The notes beneath the pieces are model-generated. The model ran no database searches, was not told the origin of the DNA, and worked only from the letters and a program-made list of their open reading frames with translations. From an uncultured Bacilli bacterium (GTDB lineage Bacteria > Bacillota_I > Bacilli_A > RF39 > UBA660): a stretch of 11,478 nucleotides of DNA. The stretch is from positions 1 through 11,478 of the forward strand of contig CANRDA010000024.1 in NCBI GenBank assembly GCA_947629285.1, in the 5' to 3' direction. Of this stretch, positions 1 through 5,082 are shown piece by piece (within the stretch, counting starts at the first letter, position 1; each line of letters starts with the position of its first letter). The translations under genes and the position numbers were made by a program.

Positions 1-39
1 ATTAAAATATTTTTCCCTTTTTCCCTAAATAACAAAAAA

Positions 40-56
40 TATTATAAAATATAATA
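40..56. repeat. AT-only perfect inverted repeat
   Basis: TATTATA (40-46) and TATAATA (50-56) are exact inverted copies around AAA. The sequence is entirely A/T, so it may be chance in such AT-rich DNA. No gene lies to its left in the window. No function is assigned. Confidence 0.35.
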
Positions 57-60
57 AAAA

Positions 61-95
61 GAAAAGTGATAAAAAAATAATATCATCACTTTTTT
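61..95. terminator. Bidirectional terminator-like hairpin
   Basis: AAAAGTGAT (62-70) and ATCACTTTT (85-93) form a perfect 9-bp stem with a 14-base loop. On the plus strand the stem runs into six T (90-95). On the minus strand it is followed by TTTTCTTTTTATTATATTTT, so it could stop transcription from both sides. On the minus strand it would be a backup for read-through past the terminator at 231-261. On the plus strand it could belong to a gene left of the window, which cannot be seen. Confidence 0.5.
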
Positions 96-181
96 ATCAC
101 CTAATTATCCCTATGAGTATTATAAAATAATTTTTTATTTTAATTTTAATTACTTTATATTTGGTAAATGATTTAGTAAAA

Positions 182-223
182 TGCCACATAATTGCCACAT
201 AAAGCATTTTTCATGCCTCGTAA
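182..223. repeat. Three helically phased 10-bp direct repeats
   Basis: TGCCACATAA occurs exactly at 182-191 and 193-202, and a degenerate copy TGCCTCGTAA lies at 214-223. The starts are 11 and 21 bases apart, about one and two helical turns, so all copies face the same side of the DNA. This is the arrangement of a multi-site protein-binding region, such as arm-type recombinase sites or a regulator array. No such protein gene is present here. The third copy differs at two positions. Function unknown. Confidence 0.4.
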
Positions 224-230
224 ACCCTTT

Positions 231-261
231 AAAATAAACAAAAATGAGAGCTTTCGCTCTC
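231..261 (-). terminator. Rho-independent terminator of sRNA-1 and recG operon
   Basis: On the minus strand GAGAGC (261-256) and GCTCTC (251-246) form a perfect 6-bp stem closed by a GAAA tetraloop, followed by ATTTTTGTTTATTTT (245-231). It ends the putative sRNA and would also stop transcripts coming through recG. Confidence 0.8.
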
Positions 262-329
262 TTCAGGGGGTTTTGGTTGTGTGTCCTTCACATAAATATC
301 GTAAAGAACACTTGGTATGTTACCATACC
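231..329 (-). ncRNA. Putative small RNA downstream of recG (sRNA-1)
   Basis: A complete small-RNA gene of about 95-100 nt is suggested. A TTGACT-17-TATACT promoter (336-364) places the likely start at G329, which is the first base of a perfect hairpin: GGTATG (329-324), GTAA tetraloop, CATACC (319-314). A second stem pairs GTGTTCTTTAC (311-301) with GTGAAGGACAC (291-281), 11 pairs including G-U wobbles, loop of 9. Then comes an unpaired stretch, ACAACCAAAACCCCCTGAA (280-262), followed by the terminator hairpin. The layout of structured 5' part, C-rich single strand and terminator resembles Gram-positive trans-acting sRNAs such as RsaE/RoxS, whose C-rich parts pair with ribosome sites; no sequence kinship is claimed. 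No open reading frame with a ribosome site lies in it or directly after it, so a riboswitch or leader is unlikely. Not recognised as SRP, 6S, tmRNA or RNase P RNA. Confidence 0.6.
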
Positions 330-335
330 ACTATA

Positions 336-364
336 AGTATAAAGTATTTTTAACAAATAGTCAA
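336..364 (-). promoter_or_regulatory. Sigma-A promoter of sRNA-1
   Basis: -35 TTGACT (364-359), 17-base spacer, -10 TATACT (341-336), each one mismatch from consensus. It begins four bases after the recG stop codon (368-370), so it sits entirely in the intergenic space. The predicted start near 329 coincides with the first base pair of the 5' hairpin. Confidence 0.7.
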
Positions 365-367
365 GTA

Positions 368-2350
368 CTAATCTAAATTTGATGAGTCATTTAACAGTTT
401 AACAAGTTTAGGATACTCATCTATTTTTTTAGATTCTATCAAGTCTAAAGTATCCTCTTTAGCCTTAAGTAATATATTATAATCATTTCTAAAGTCAGCA
501 AGTTTAAAACTCATATCTCCACTCTGTCTTACTCCAAATAAATCCCCACTACCTCTTAATTTAAAATCTTCCTCACTTATCTTAAATCCATCGTTAGTCT
601 TAGTCATTACATCAAGTCTACTAGTCTCTCTATCACTTATAAGCACACAGTAACTTTGAACATCATTCCTACCTACTCTACCTCTTAATTGGTGCAACTG
701 CGAAAGACCAAATCTATATGCGTCAAATATAACCATCATAGTAGCATTTGCTACATCAACACCAACTTCTATAACAGTTGTACTTATAAGTATAGAAATA
801 TCACCTTTTTTAAACTCTTCCATTACCTTATCTTTTTCTTTAGTATCCATCTTGCCATGCATTACACCTATTTTACACACTTTACCAAATGCACTTGTCA
901 TTTTTTCTTCAAGCTTATTTACATTTTCTAAGTCTATCTTATCAGATTCCTCAATAAGCGGTGCGATTACATATATTTGGTGTTTACACTTAATCTCTTG
1001 ATACATTAACTCTAACACATCTTTAATCTCTTTATTTGTCTTTAAATAAGTAATAATTTCTTTTCTACCACTTGGCATAGTCTTAATACTAGATACATCC
1101 ATATCTCCATAAATAGTAAGTGCATAAGTTCTAGGTATTGGTGTCGCACTCAAATAAAGTATATCAGGAGTAATACCTTTATTTTTCAAATTACTTCTTT
1201 GATTAACGCCAAAGCGGTGTTGCTCATCTGTTATAACTAATCCTAGATTATTATAAACTACATCTTCACTAAATAGTGCATGAGTACCTATTATTATATC
1301 TATTTCTTTATTTTGTAATCTTTTATATATATCTTTTTTCTCTTTTTGTTTTAAACTACCTGATAATATCTCTATGTTAATATTAAAACCATTAAATAAT
1401 TTCTTTAGATTTGATAAGTGTTGATACGCTAAAACTTCTGTAGGTGCCATTAAAGCTCCTTGATATCCACTTAAATAGTTTATATATAAAGCAATTACTG
1501 CAACAATAGTTTTGCCACTTCCAACATCACCTTGAATAAGTCTATTCATTCTATTTGGACTATTTAAATCATTAAATATTTCATCCACACTTTTTATTTG
1601 GTCAGTAGTTAATTTAAAGGGAAGTTTATCTATAAAACTATCTAAAAGGCTTCTTTTTACATCTCTTTTTAACCCTATCTTATTTTTCTTATTTAATCTT
1701 AAACTATTCATTCTAAGCATAAATAAGAATAACTCTTCATATTTTAGATAGGCTAAACTCCTTTTTAACTCTAATTCATTTCTTGGACTGTGTATAGTTA
1801 CTACTGCATCTTTTTTATCTATCAGTTTATATTTTTCTTTTAAGTAGTTAGGTACATATTCTTCTACATTAAACTCATTTATACTATTTATAATAGTTCT
1901 TATCTGATTGCTAGTAATACTTCCTATTTGATGATAAATAGGTTCAATTATTGGAATACTTGGAAGAAGTCCAAATCTTATCTCACTAGCAACTATTGTA
2001 TTATGAAGTTTATCTAGTTTTCCTATTAAAGTTAAATTAGTTCCTGCATCTATTCTATTTTTTAAATATCCTCTATTAAATATAACGACATTAAATAGAT
2101 TTGAACCTATATTAAACTTAAATGACATTTTATTCATTTTCTTATTAAAGAAAAATACACTAGGTTTATTTTCAGATATACCATCTATTATAATTTTATC
2201 CCCATCAATTAGTTCATTTATATTACTTTTTTTTATTACATCATACCTAAAAGGATAATAACTAATTAAATCATCAACAGTCATTATCCCAGCCGTATTA
2301 AGTATCTTTTCTGTTTTAGGACCAATTCCCTTTAAAGCACCTATCTCCAT
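368..2350 (-). CDS. recG: ATP-dependent DNA helicase RecG
   Basis: Cytoplasmic superfamily 2 helicase that remodels stalled replication forks and branch-migrates Holliday junctions. At 660 residues it is slightly shorter than typical Firmicute RecG (about 680). The N-terminal wedge begins with the family signature LKGIGPKTEKIL (6-17). Helicase motifs follow in order: Walker A GDVGSGKT (274-281), DEQH box with RecG-typical HRFGVNQR (375-385), motif III SATPIPRT (401-408), motif VI QLRGRVGR (554-561), and the C-terminal translocation motif GSGDLFGVRQSG (600-611). The start is supported by AGGTG seven bases upstream. That ribosome site overlaps the TAG stop of the preceding membrane-protein gene, so the two are probably translated together. 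Small departures from the usual motifs (Asn after VGR, Tyr in DAYRFGLSQ) do not touch catalytic residues. Stop codon TAG. Confidence 0.97.
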   Translation of the reverse strand: MEIGALKGIGPKTEKILNTAGIMTVDDLISYYPFRYDVIKKSNINELIDGDKIIIDGISENKPSVFFFNKKMNKMSFKFNIGSNLFNVVIFNRGYLKNRIDAGTNLTLIGKLDKLHNTIVASEIRFGLLPSIPIIEPIYHQIGSITSNQIRTIINSINEFNVEEYVPNYLKEKYKLIDKKDAVVTIHSPRNELELKRSLAYLKYEELFLFMLRMNSLRLNKKNKIGLKRDVKRSLLDSFIDKLPFKLTTDQIKSVDEIFNDLNSPNRMNRLIQGDVGSGKTIVAVIALYINYLSGYQGALMAPTEVLAYQHLSNLKKLFNGFNINIEILSGSLKQKEKKDIYKRLQNKEIDIIIGTHALFSEDVVYNNLGLVITDEQHRFGVNQRSNLKNKGITPDILYLSATPIPRTYALTIYGDMDVSSIKTMPSGRKEIITYLKTNKEIKDVLELMYQEIKCKHQIYVIAPLIEESDKIDLENVNKLEEKMTSAFGKVCKIGVMHGKMDTKEKDKVMEEFKKGDISILISTTVIEVGVDVANATMMVIFDAYRFGLSQLHQLRGRVGRNDVQSYCVLISDRETSRLDVMTKTNDGFKISEEDFKLRGSGDLFGVRQSGDMSFKLADFRNDYNILLKAKEDTLDLIESKKIDEYPKLVKLLNDSSNLD

Positions 2351-2357
2351 ACTTCAC

Positions 2358-2876
2358 CTATACTATCTTTGATAAAAGTCCAAAAGATAAAATCATCATT
2401 ATAATAGAAGCTATAAAAACTCCTGCAAGAGCGGCTAAGAATGATTTCTTTTTATCCATTTCAAGCACACTTGCAATTAAACATCCTGTCCACGCACCAG
2501 TACCTGGGAGTGGTATTCCTACAAAAAGTACTAAACCTAAATAACCAAACTTTTCTATTTGTCCTTTATGTTTATCTACTTTTTTATCTAACCATTTAGC
2601 AATTCCTTTTAATCTTTTTCCTTTACTATTTCTCATACGATTTAATATTTTATTTATTAACCACAATATAAAAGGTATTGGGAGTATATTACCTATAATA
2701 CATATTATATAGCTTATTACTGGATTCATATCAAATAAAGTTGCCGCAATAAGTCCACCTCTAAGTTCTAGTATTGGACATAAAGATATTAAAAATACTA
2801 TTATCTCTTTCATAAAAGGTATTGATATAAGTGAACCTAGACTTGTTACTATTGCATTTACTATTTTTTCTGCCAT
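2358..2876 (-). CDS. Small multidrug-export family membrane protein
   Basis: A 172-residue integral membrane protein of the Sm_multidrug_ex (PF06695) type, recognised from ELRGG (37-41) inside the first hydrophobic region and PLPGTGAWTG (122-131). Hydrophobic segments lie at about 24-45, 52-75, 111-137 and 145-170, with a Lys/Arg-rich cytoplasmic-type loop at 76-105. The family name rests on early, weak evidence, and the substrate and true role are unknown. The paired conserved motifs in half-buried segments recall DedA/VTT-type architecture, but this is only a resemblance. It is the first gene of a two-gene unit with recG (seven bases between stop and next start). The ribosome site AGAGGTGA is placed well before ATG 2876. 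All three tryptophans are in conserved or membrane-adjacent positions. Confidence 0.85.
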   Translation of the reverse strand: MAEKIVNAIVTSLGSLISIPFMKEIIVFLISLCPILELRGGLIAATLFDMNPVISYIICIIGNILPIPFILWLINKILNRMRNSKGKRLKGIAKWLDKKVDKHKGQIEKFGYLGLVLFVGIPLPGTGAWTGCLIASVLEMDKKKSFLAALAGVFIASIIMMILSFGLLSKIV

Positions 2877-2891
2877 TTTATCACCTCTATA

Positions 2892-2900
2892 ATTATACCA
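2892..2900 (-). promoter_or_regulatory. Extended -10 promoter of the membrane protein-recG unit
   Basis: TGG directly before TATAAT (2897-2892) forms an extended -10 element on the minus strand. No convincing -35 is found 16-18 bases upstream. Only 15 bases separate the -10 from the ATG, so the transcript would start at or within the AGAGGTGA ribosome site, giving a very short leader. Confidence 0.6.
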
Positions 2901-2957
2901 TATTTAGTTTATTTTTTATTAAAAATACAACTTTTTTTATTTTTTTGTTAAAAATAC

Positions 2958-2986
2958 TTGACAAATAAAACAATTTAGATTAGTAT
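2958..2986 (+). promoter_or_regulatory. Plus-strand promoter of sRNA-2
   Basis: Perfect -35 TTGACA (2958-2963), 17-base spacer, -10 TAGTAT (2981-2986, four of six consensus bases). It points away from the divergent membrane-protein gene and toward the terminator at 3060-3088. It is the only promoter inside the gene cluster that I see reading on the plus strand. Confidence 0.6.
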
Positions 2987-2991
2987 ATACA

Positions 2992-3088
2992 GTACCAGTT
3001 CGAAATTAGGCGAATTGGTGCTAGTATCACACTAGCCAACCCCTTTTTATTCTTTTATAGAAACTGCTCAGGGGGCAGTTTCTTTTTG
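2992..3088 (+). ncRNA. Putative plus-strand small RNA (sRNA-2)
   Basis: An apparent small-RNA gene of about 95 nt on the strand opposite to every protein gene. Stem 1 pairs ACCAGTTCG (2994-3002) with CGAATTGGT (3011-3019), nine pairs with one G-U. Stem 2 pairs GCTAGT (3020-3025) with ACTAGC (3031-3036). A single-stranded part CAACCCCTTTTTATTC follows (3037-3052), then a strong terminator hairpin. An alternative fold pairs TTGG (3015-3018) with CCAA (3036-3039) around the CTAGT/ACTAG stem and would break stem 1, so two exclusive shapes are possible. CCCCT (3040-3044) can also pair with AGGGG in the terminator loop as a pseudoknot. No plus-strand gene follows, so it is not a leader. No ATG lies in the main body. 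I do not recognise the family; transcription is inferred from promoter and terminator only. Confidence 0.6.
3060..3088 (+). terminator. Rho-independent terminator of sRNA-2
   Basis: GAAACTGC (3060-3067) and GCAGTTTC (3075-3082) form a perfect 8-bp stem with loop TCAGGGG, followed by TTTTTG on the plus strand. On the minus strand the hairpin is followed by TATAAAAG rather than a T tract, so it works in the plus direction only. Confidence 0.8.
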
Positions 3089-3093
3089 TATAT

Positions 3094-3120
3094 TAAAAAA
3101 AGATTTAAAAATTTAATCTT
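3094..3120 (-). terminator. Probable terminator of the lepA-hemW operon
   Basis: On the minus strand AAGATT (3120-3115) pairs with AATCTT (3105-3100), loop of nine, followed by a run of T through 3095. The stem is AT-rich and weak, but it lies 20 bases after the last gene of the operon and just before the convergent sRNA-2 terminator, where an end is expected. Confidence 0.5.
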
Positions 3121-3138
3121 TTCTCTTTTATACTACTA

Positions 3139-3609
3139 TTAAGTTGATTCAAAGACATACAATCTGTTGGTTTCAATATCTAAAAATAAAAGTAAATATG
3201 TATGTTGTTCAGATTCATTTACTATAAAAGCATAATAATTATCTTTTGATATGACTTTAGACGCATCAAAGTTTTCATCAATATTAGCATCATTAAAGAA
3301 TCCAGAATTGATTACATTATCCAAATAATTTTGCATTGCGATGTCACTATTTTTTTCCGTTATTTTTTTCATATATGATTTTTTTATTATTTTTTTTATT
3401 CCAGAACTATTATAGTGCCATATTTGAAATCCCGTATGGTCTATCCCAGAACTATCATATATAATTTCTTTACTTTTTGGCATCGGTATAATAATCTTAT
3501 AATTACAATAATATATCGTAAAATGGTCAAGTTGCCTGAAAAAAATTATGTTAAGTGATATTACTAATACAACAATTACCAAAATTAAAATTTTTTTAGA
3601 ATTTTTCAT
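3139..3609 (-). CDS. Unrecognised single-span membrane-anchored protein
   Basis: 156 residues that I do not recognise. Two or three lysines (2, 5, 6) are followed by a strongly hydrophobic segment at about 7-25, which reads as a signal anchor with the rest outside the cell. There is no lipobox cysteine; the only cysteine is in YYCNYK after the anchor. The outer part contains a possible small beta-rich domain with HTGFQIWHY near 58-66 and a C-terminal hydrophobic strand pattern (TYLLLFLD, RLYVFEST). The start at 3609 has AGGAG eight bases upstream. It follows the hemW stop by 21 bases, so it is probably the last gene of the lepA operon. A part of the gene near 3350-3405 has several A runs of seven or eight on the coding strand, encoding a Lys/Ile-rich stretch prone to polymerase slippage. 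No function is proposed. Confidence 0.75.
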   Translation of the reverse strand: MKNSKKILILVIVVLVISLNIIFFRQLDHFTIYYCNYKIIIPMPKSKEIIYDSSGIDHTGFQIWHYNSSGIKKIIKKSYMKKITEKNSDIAMQNYLDNVINSGFFNDANIDENFDASKVISKDNYYAFIVNESEQHTYLLLFLDIETNRLYVFEST

Positions 3610-3630
3610 AACTTCAACTCCTATATAGAA

Positions 3631-4758
3631 TTAGAATTTTAAATCTATAAACTCTACTAGTATATCATTTGAAACATATATAAATTCTGGATTTATGTAT
3701 AAATAATCTTCGTTTTCTAATAACTTTTTACTTTTAAGTAATTTATTTACAACTTCTATATCTTTAATATCAATGTTATATTTAGACTTAAAGTCTTTTT
3801 TATTTATACCATTAATCTTTCTAAATCCCAATATAAATTCATTTTCTATTTGTTCTTTTTTTGATACTTTATGTGATTCACTTATGTATTCTTTTTTTAA
3901 ATACTTATTTAAACTTTTAGTATTGTCGTATCTAACACCATCTATATAACCAGATGCTCCAACACCAAATCCATAATATTCTAAATTATTCCAGTAGGTT
4001 AAATTATGTAAGGACTCATATCCATCCTTAGAATAGTTACTTATCTCATAATGTTTATAACCATTACTATTTAATTTATCACATATAAGTTTATACATAT
4101 CAAAGTCTATTTCTTCATCTATATTCTTAATACCATCTATATATAGTTTAGTATTAGGCTCAATCATTAAAGAATATATAGATATATGATTTATATCAAG
4201 ACTTAAAAACTCATCTAAATCACTACTTAAATCACTTAATGTCTCATTAGGAAAAGCATACATTAAATCTATATTTATATTTTTAAATCCAATACTTTTT
4301 GCCATATTTATTTTAGTTATAATATCTTTTTTAGTATGATTTCTATTTAAAAACTTTAAGAATTTATCATTAAATGTCTCTATACCAATACTAAGTCTAT
4401 TTACTCCATTTTTATATAATAACTCTAACTTTTCATAGTCTATGCTTTCTATATTACACTCAAATGTAAATTCTAATGAATCACTAACTTTAAATAGTTT
4501 TATTATGTTAAATAGTTTATTTAATTCATATATATTAAGACAACTTGGTGTACCTCCACCAATATAAATAGTATCAAGTACTTCACCTTTATATTTAGAT
4601 TTTATCTCACACTCTAACTCATTTAAATAATTATCTATCCATTTATCATTTTTTATAAACTTACAAAAGTCACAATAAGAGCATATAGTATCACAAAATG
4701 GTATATGTATATATACACTTTTTATATTATCTTTTTTTAGAACCTGTAAATTGTCCAT
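3631..4758 (-). CDS. hemW: HemW heme chaperone (HemN-like radical SAM protein)
   Basis: A radical-SAM protein of the HemW group, which binds heme and is thought to deliver it to respiratory enzymes; it was often misnamed coproporphyrinogen oxidase. The cluster motif is IPFCDTICSYCDF, giving C-x3-C-x2-C, followed by GGGTPS. The HemW-specific motif HNLTYW is present and supports HemW rather than HemN. The reading frame is open to ATG 4779 (382 residues). I prefer ATG 4758 (375 residues) because AAGGA lies five bases upstream, no ribosome site precedes 4779, and the protein then begins 14 residues before the conserved SVYIHIPFC. Even so it overlaps the preceding gene by 32 bases, which implies translational coupling. 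lepA next to hemW is a familiar Firmicute arrangement; hrcA, which follows in Bacillus, is absent here. Confidence 0.93.
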   Translation of the reverse strand: MDNLQVLKKDNIKSVYIHIPFCDTICSYCDFCKFIKNDKWIDNYLNELECEIKSKYKGEVLDTIYIGGGTPSCLNIYELNKLFNIIKLFKVSDSLEFTFECNIESIDYEKLELLYKNGVNRLSIGIETFNDKFLKFLNRNHTKKDIITKINMAKSIGFKNINIDLMYAFPNETLSDLSSDLDEFLSLDINHISIYSLMIEPNTKLYIDGIKNIDEEIDFDMYKLICDKLNSNGYKHYEISNYSKDGYESLHNLTYWNNLEYYGFGVGASGYIDGVRYDNTKSLNKYLKKEYISESHKVSKKEQIENEFILGFRKINGINKKDFKSKYNIDIKDIEVVNKLLKSKKLLENEDYLYINPEFIYVSNDILVEFIDLKF

Positions 4759-5077
4759 TTTCATCCTTAGTGGCTTCATTATTTATAGCAAAATTAACTC
4801 CACCCTTTTTATAACCTTCAATTTTATTTGCATCAAGCCTAGATTCTATTATAGCAATTCTAAGTATATAATCGTCTGGATAAAGCTCTTTTATGTAATT
4901 ATAATCGTGCAAATACCTTTGAACACTTGAACGTGGTATTTTAGTTTCCCTTTCTACATCATATACCGTCTTGTTATTTGAATCGAATAAACCATTTTCA
5001 TTCTTTTCTCCTAAAAATGCTTCAACACATATTCTTACATTTTCTGATTTTTGTTTTATTTGTTCTTCACTTAACAT
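4727..5077 (-). CDS. SpoIIID-like helix-turn-helix protein
   Basis: 116 residues. A helix-turn-helix is seen at about 36-57: TVYDVERETKIPRSSVQRYL. It resembles the SpoIIID pattern, in which TVR-IAKEFGVSKSTVHKDL is followed by a Pro-Asp region, an Ile-rich helix and a Gly-Gly turn. Here YPDD (66-69), IAIIESRL and KKGG (91-94) fall in the same order. SpoIIID is a small DNA-binding regulator in the sporulation mother cell; this copy has an extra loop of about ten residues before the recognition region and a longer polar tail, so DNA binding is likely but its targets and any link to sporulation are unknown. The ribosome site GGAGGAGG lies inside the last codons of lepA, and only five bases separate the genes. 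The 3' end overlaps hemW. The likeness is by eye from memory, so another small HTH family is possible. Confidence 0.8.
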   Translation of the reverse strand: MLSEEQIKQKSENVRICVEAFLGEKNENGLFDSNNKTVYDVERETKIPRSSVQRYLHDYNYIKELYPDDYILRIAIIESRLDANKIEGYKKGGVNFAINNEATKDENGQFTGSKKR

Positions 5078-5082
5078 AAAAT

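Noticed and set aside
204..216. Small hairpin GCAT-TTTTC-ATGC
   Set aside because: Only four base pairs and no T tract; not convincing as a terminator.
231..329. SRP, 6S, tmRNA or RNase P RNA
   Set aside because: None of their signature sequences (for example GGAAG/AGCAG of SRP, or a tag reading frame) is present and the size and layout differ.
231..364. Riboswitch or attenuator leader
   Set aside because: No gene begins downstream of the terminator within the window on that strand.
689..931. Plus-strand open frame inside recG (and similar ones at 6377-6622, 7275-7874 and 10212-10418 in lepA, cca and lon, and 6969-7163 at the cca end)
   Set aside because: Each lies largely antisense to a clearly conserved gene, lacks a ribosome site, and has the composition of a shadow frame.
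2994..3019. GTTCGAAAT in sRNA-2 resembles a tRNA T-loop
   Set aside because: No acceptor, D or anticodon stems can be folded around it; the bases are explained by stem 1.
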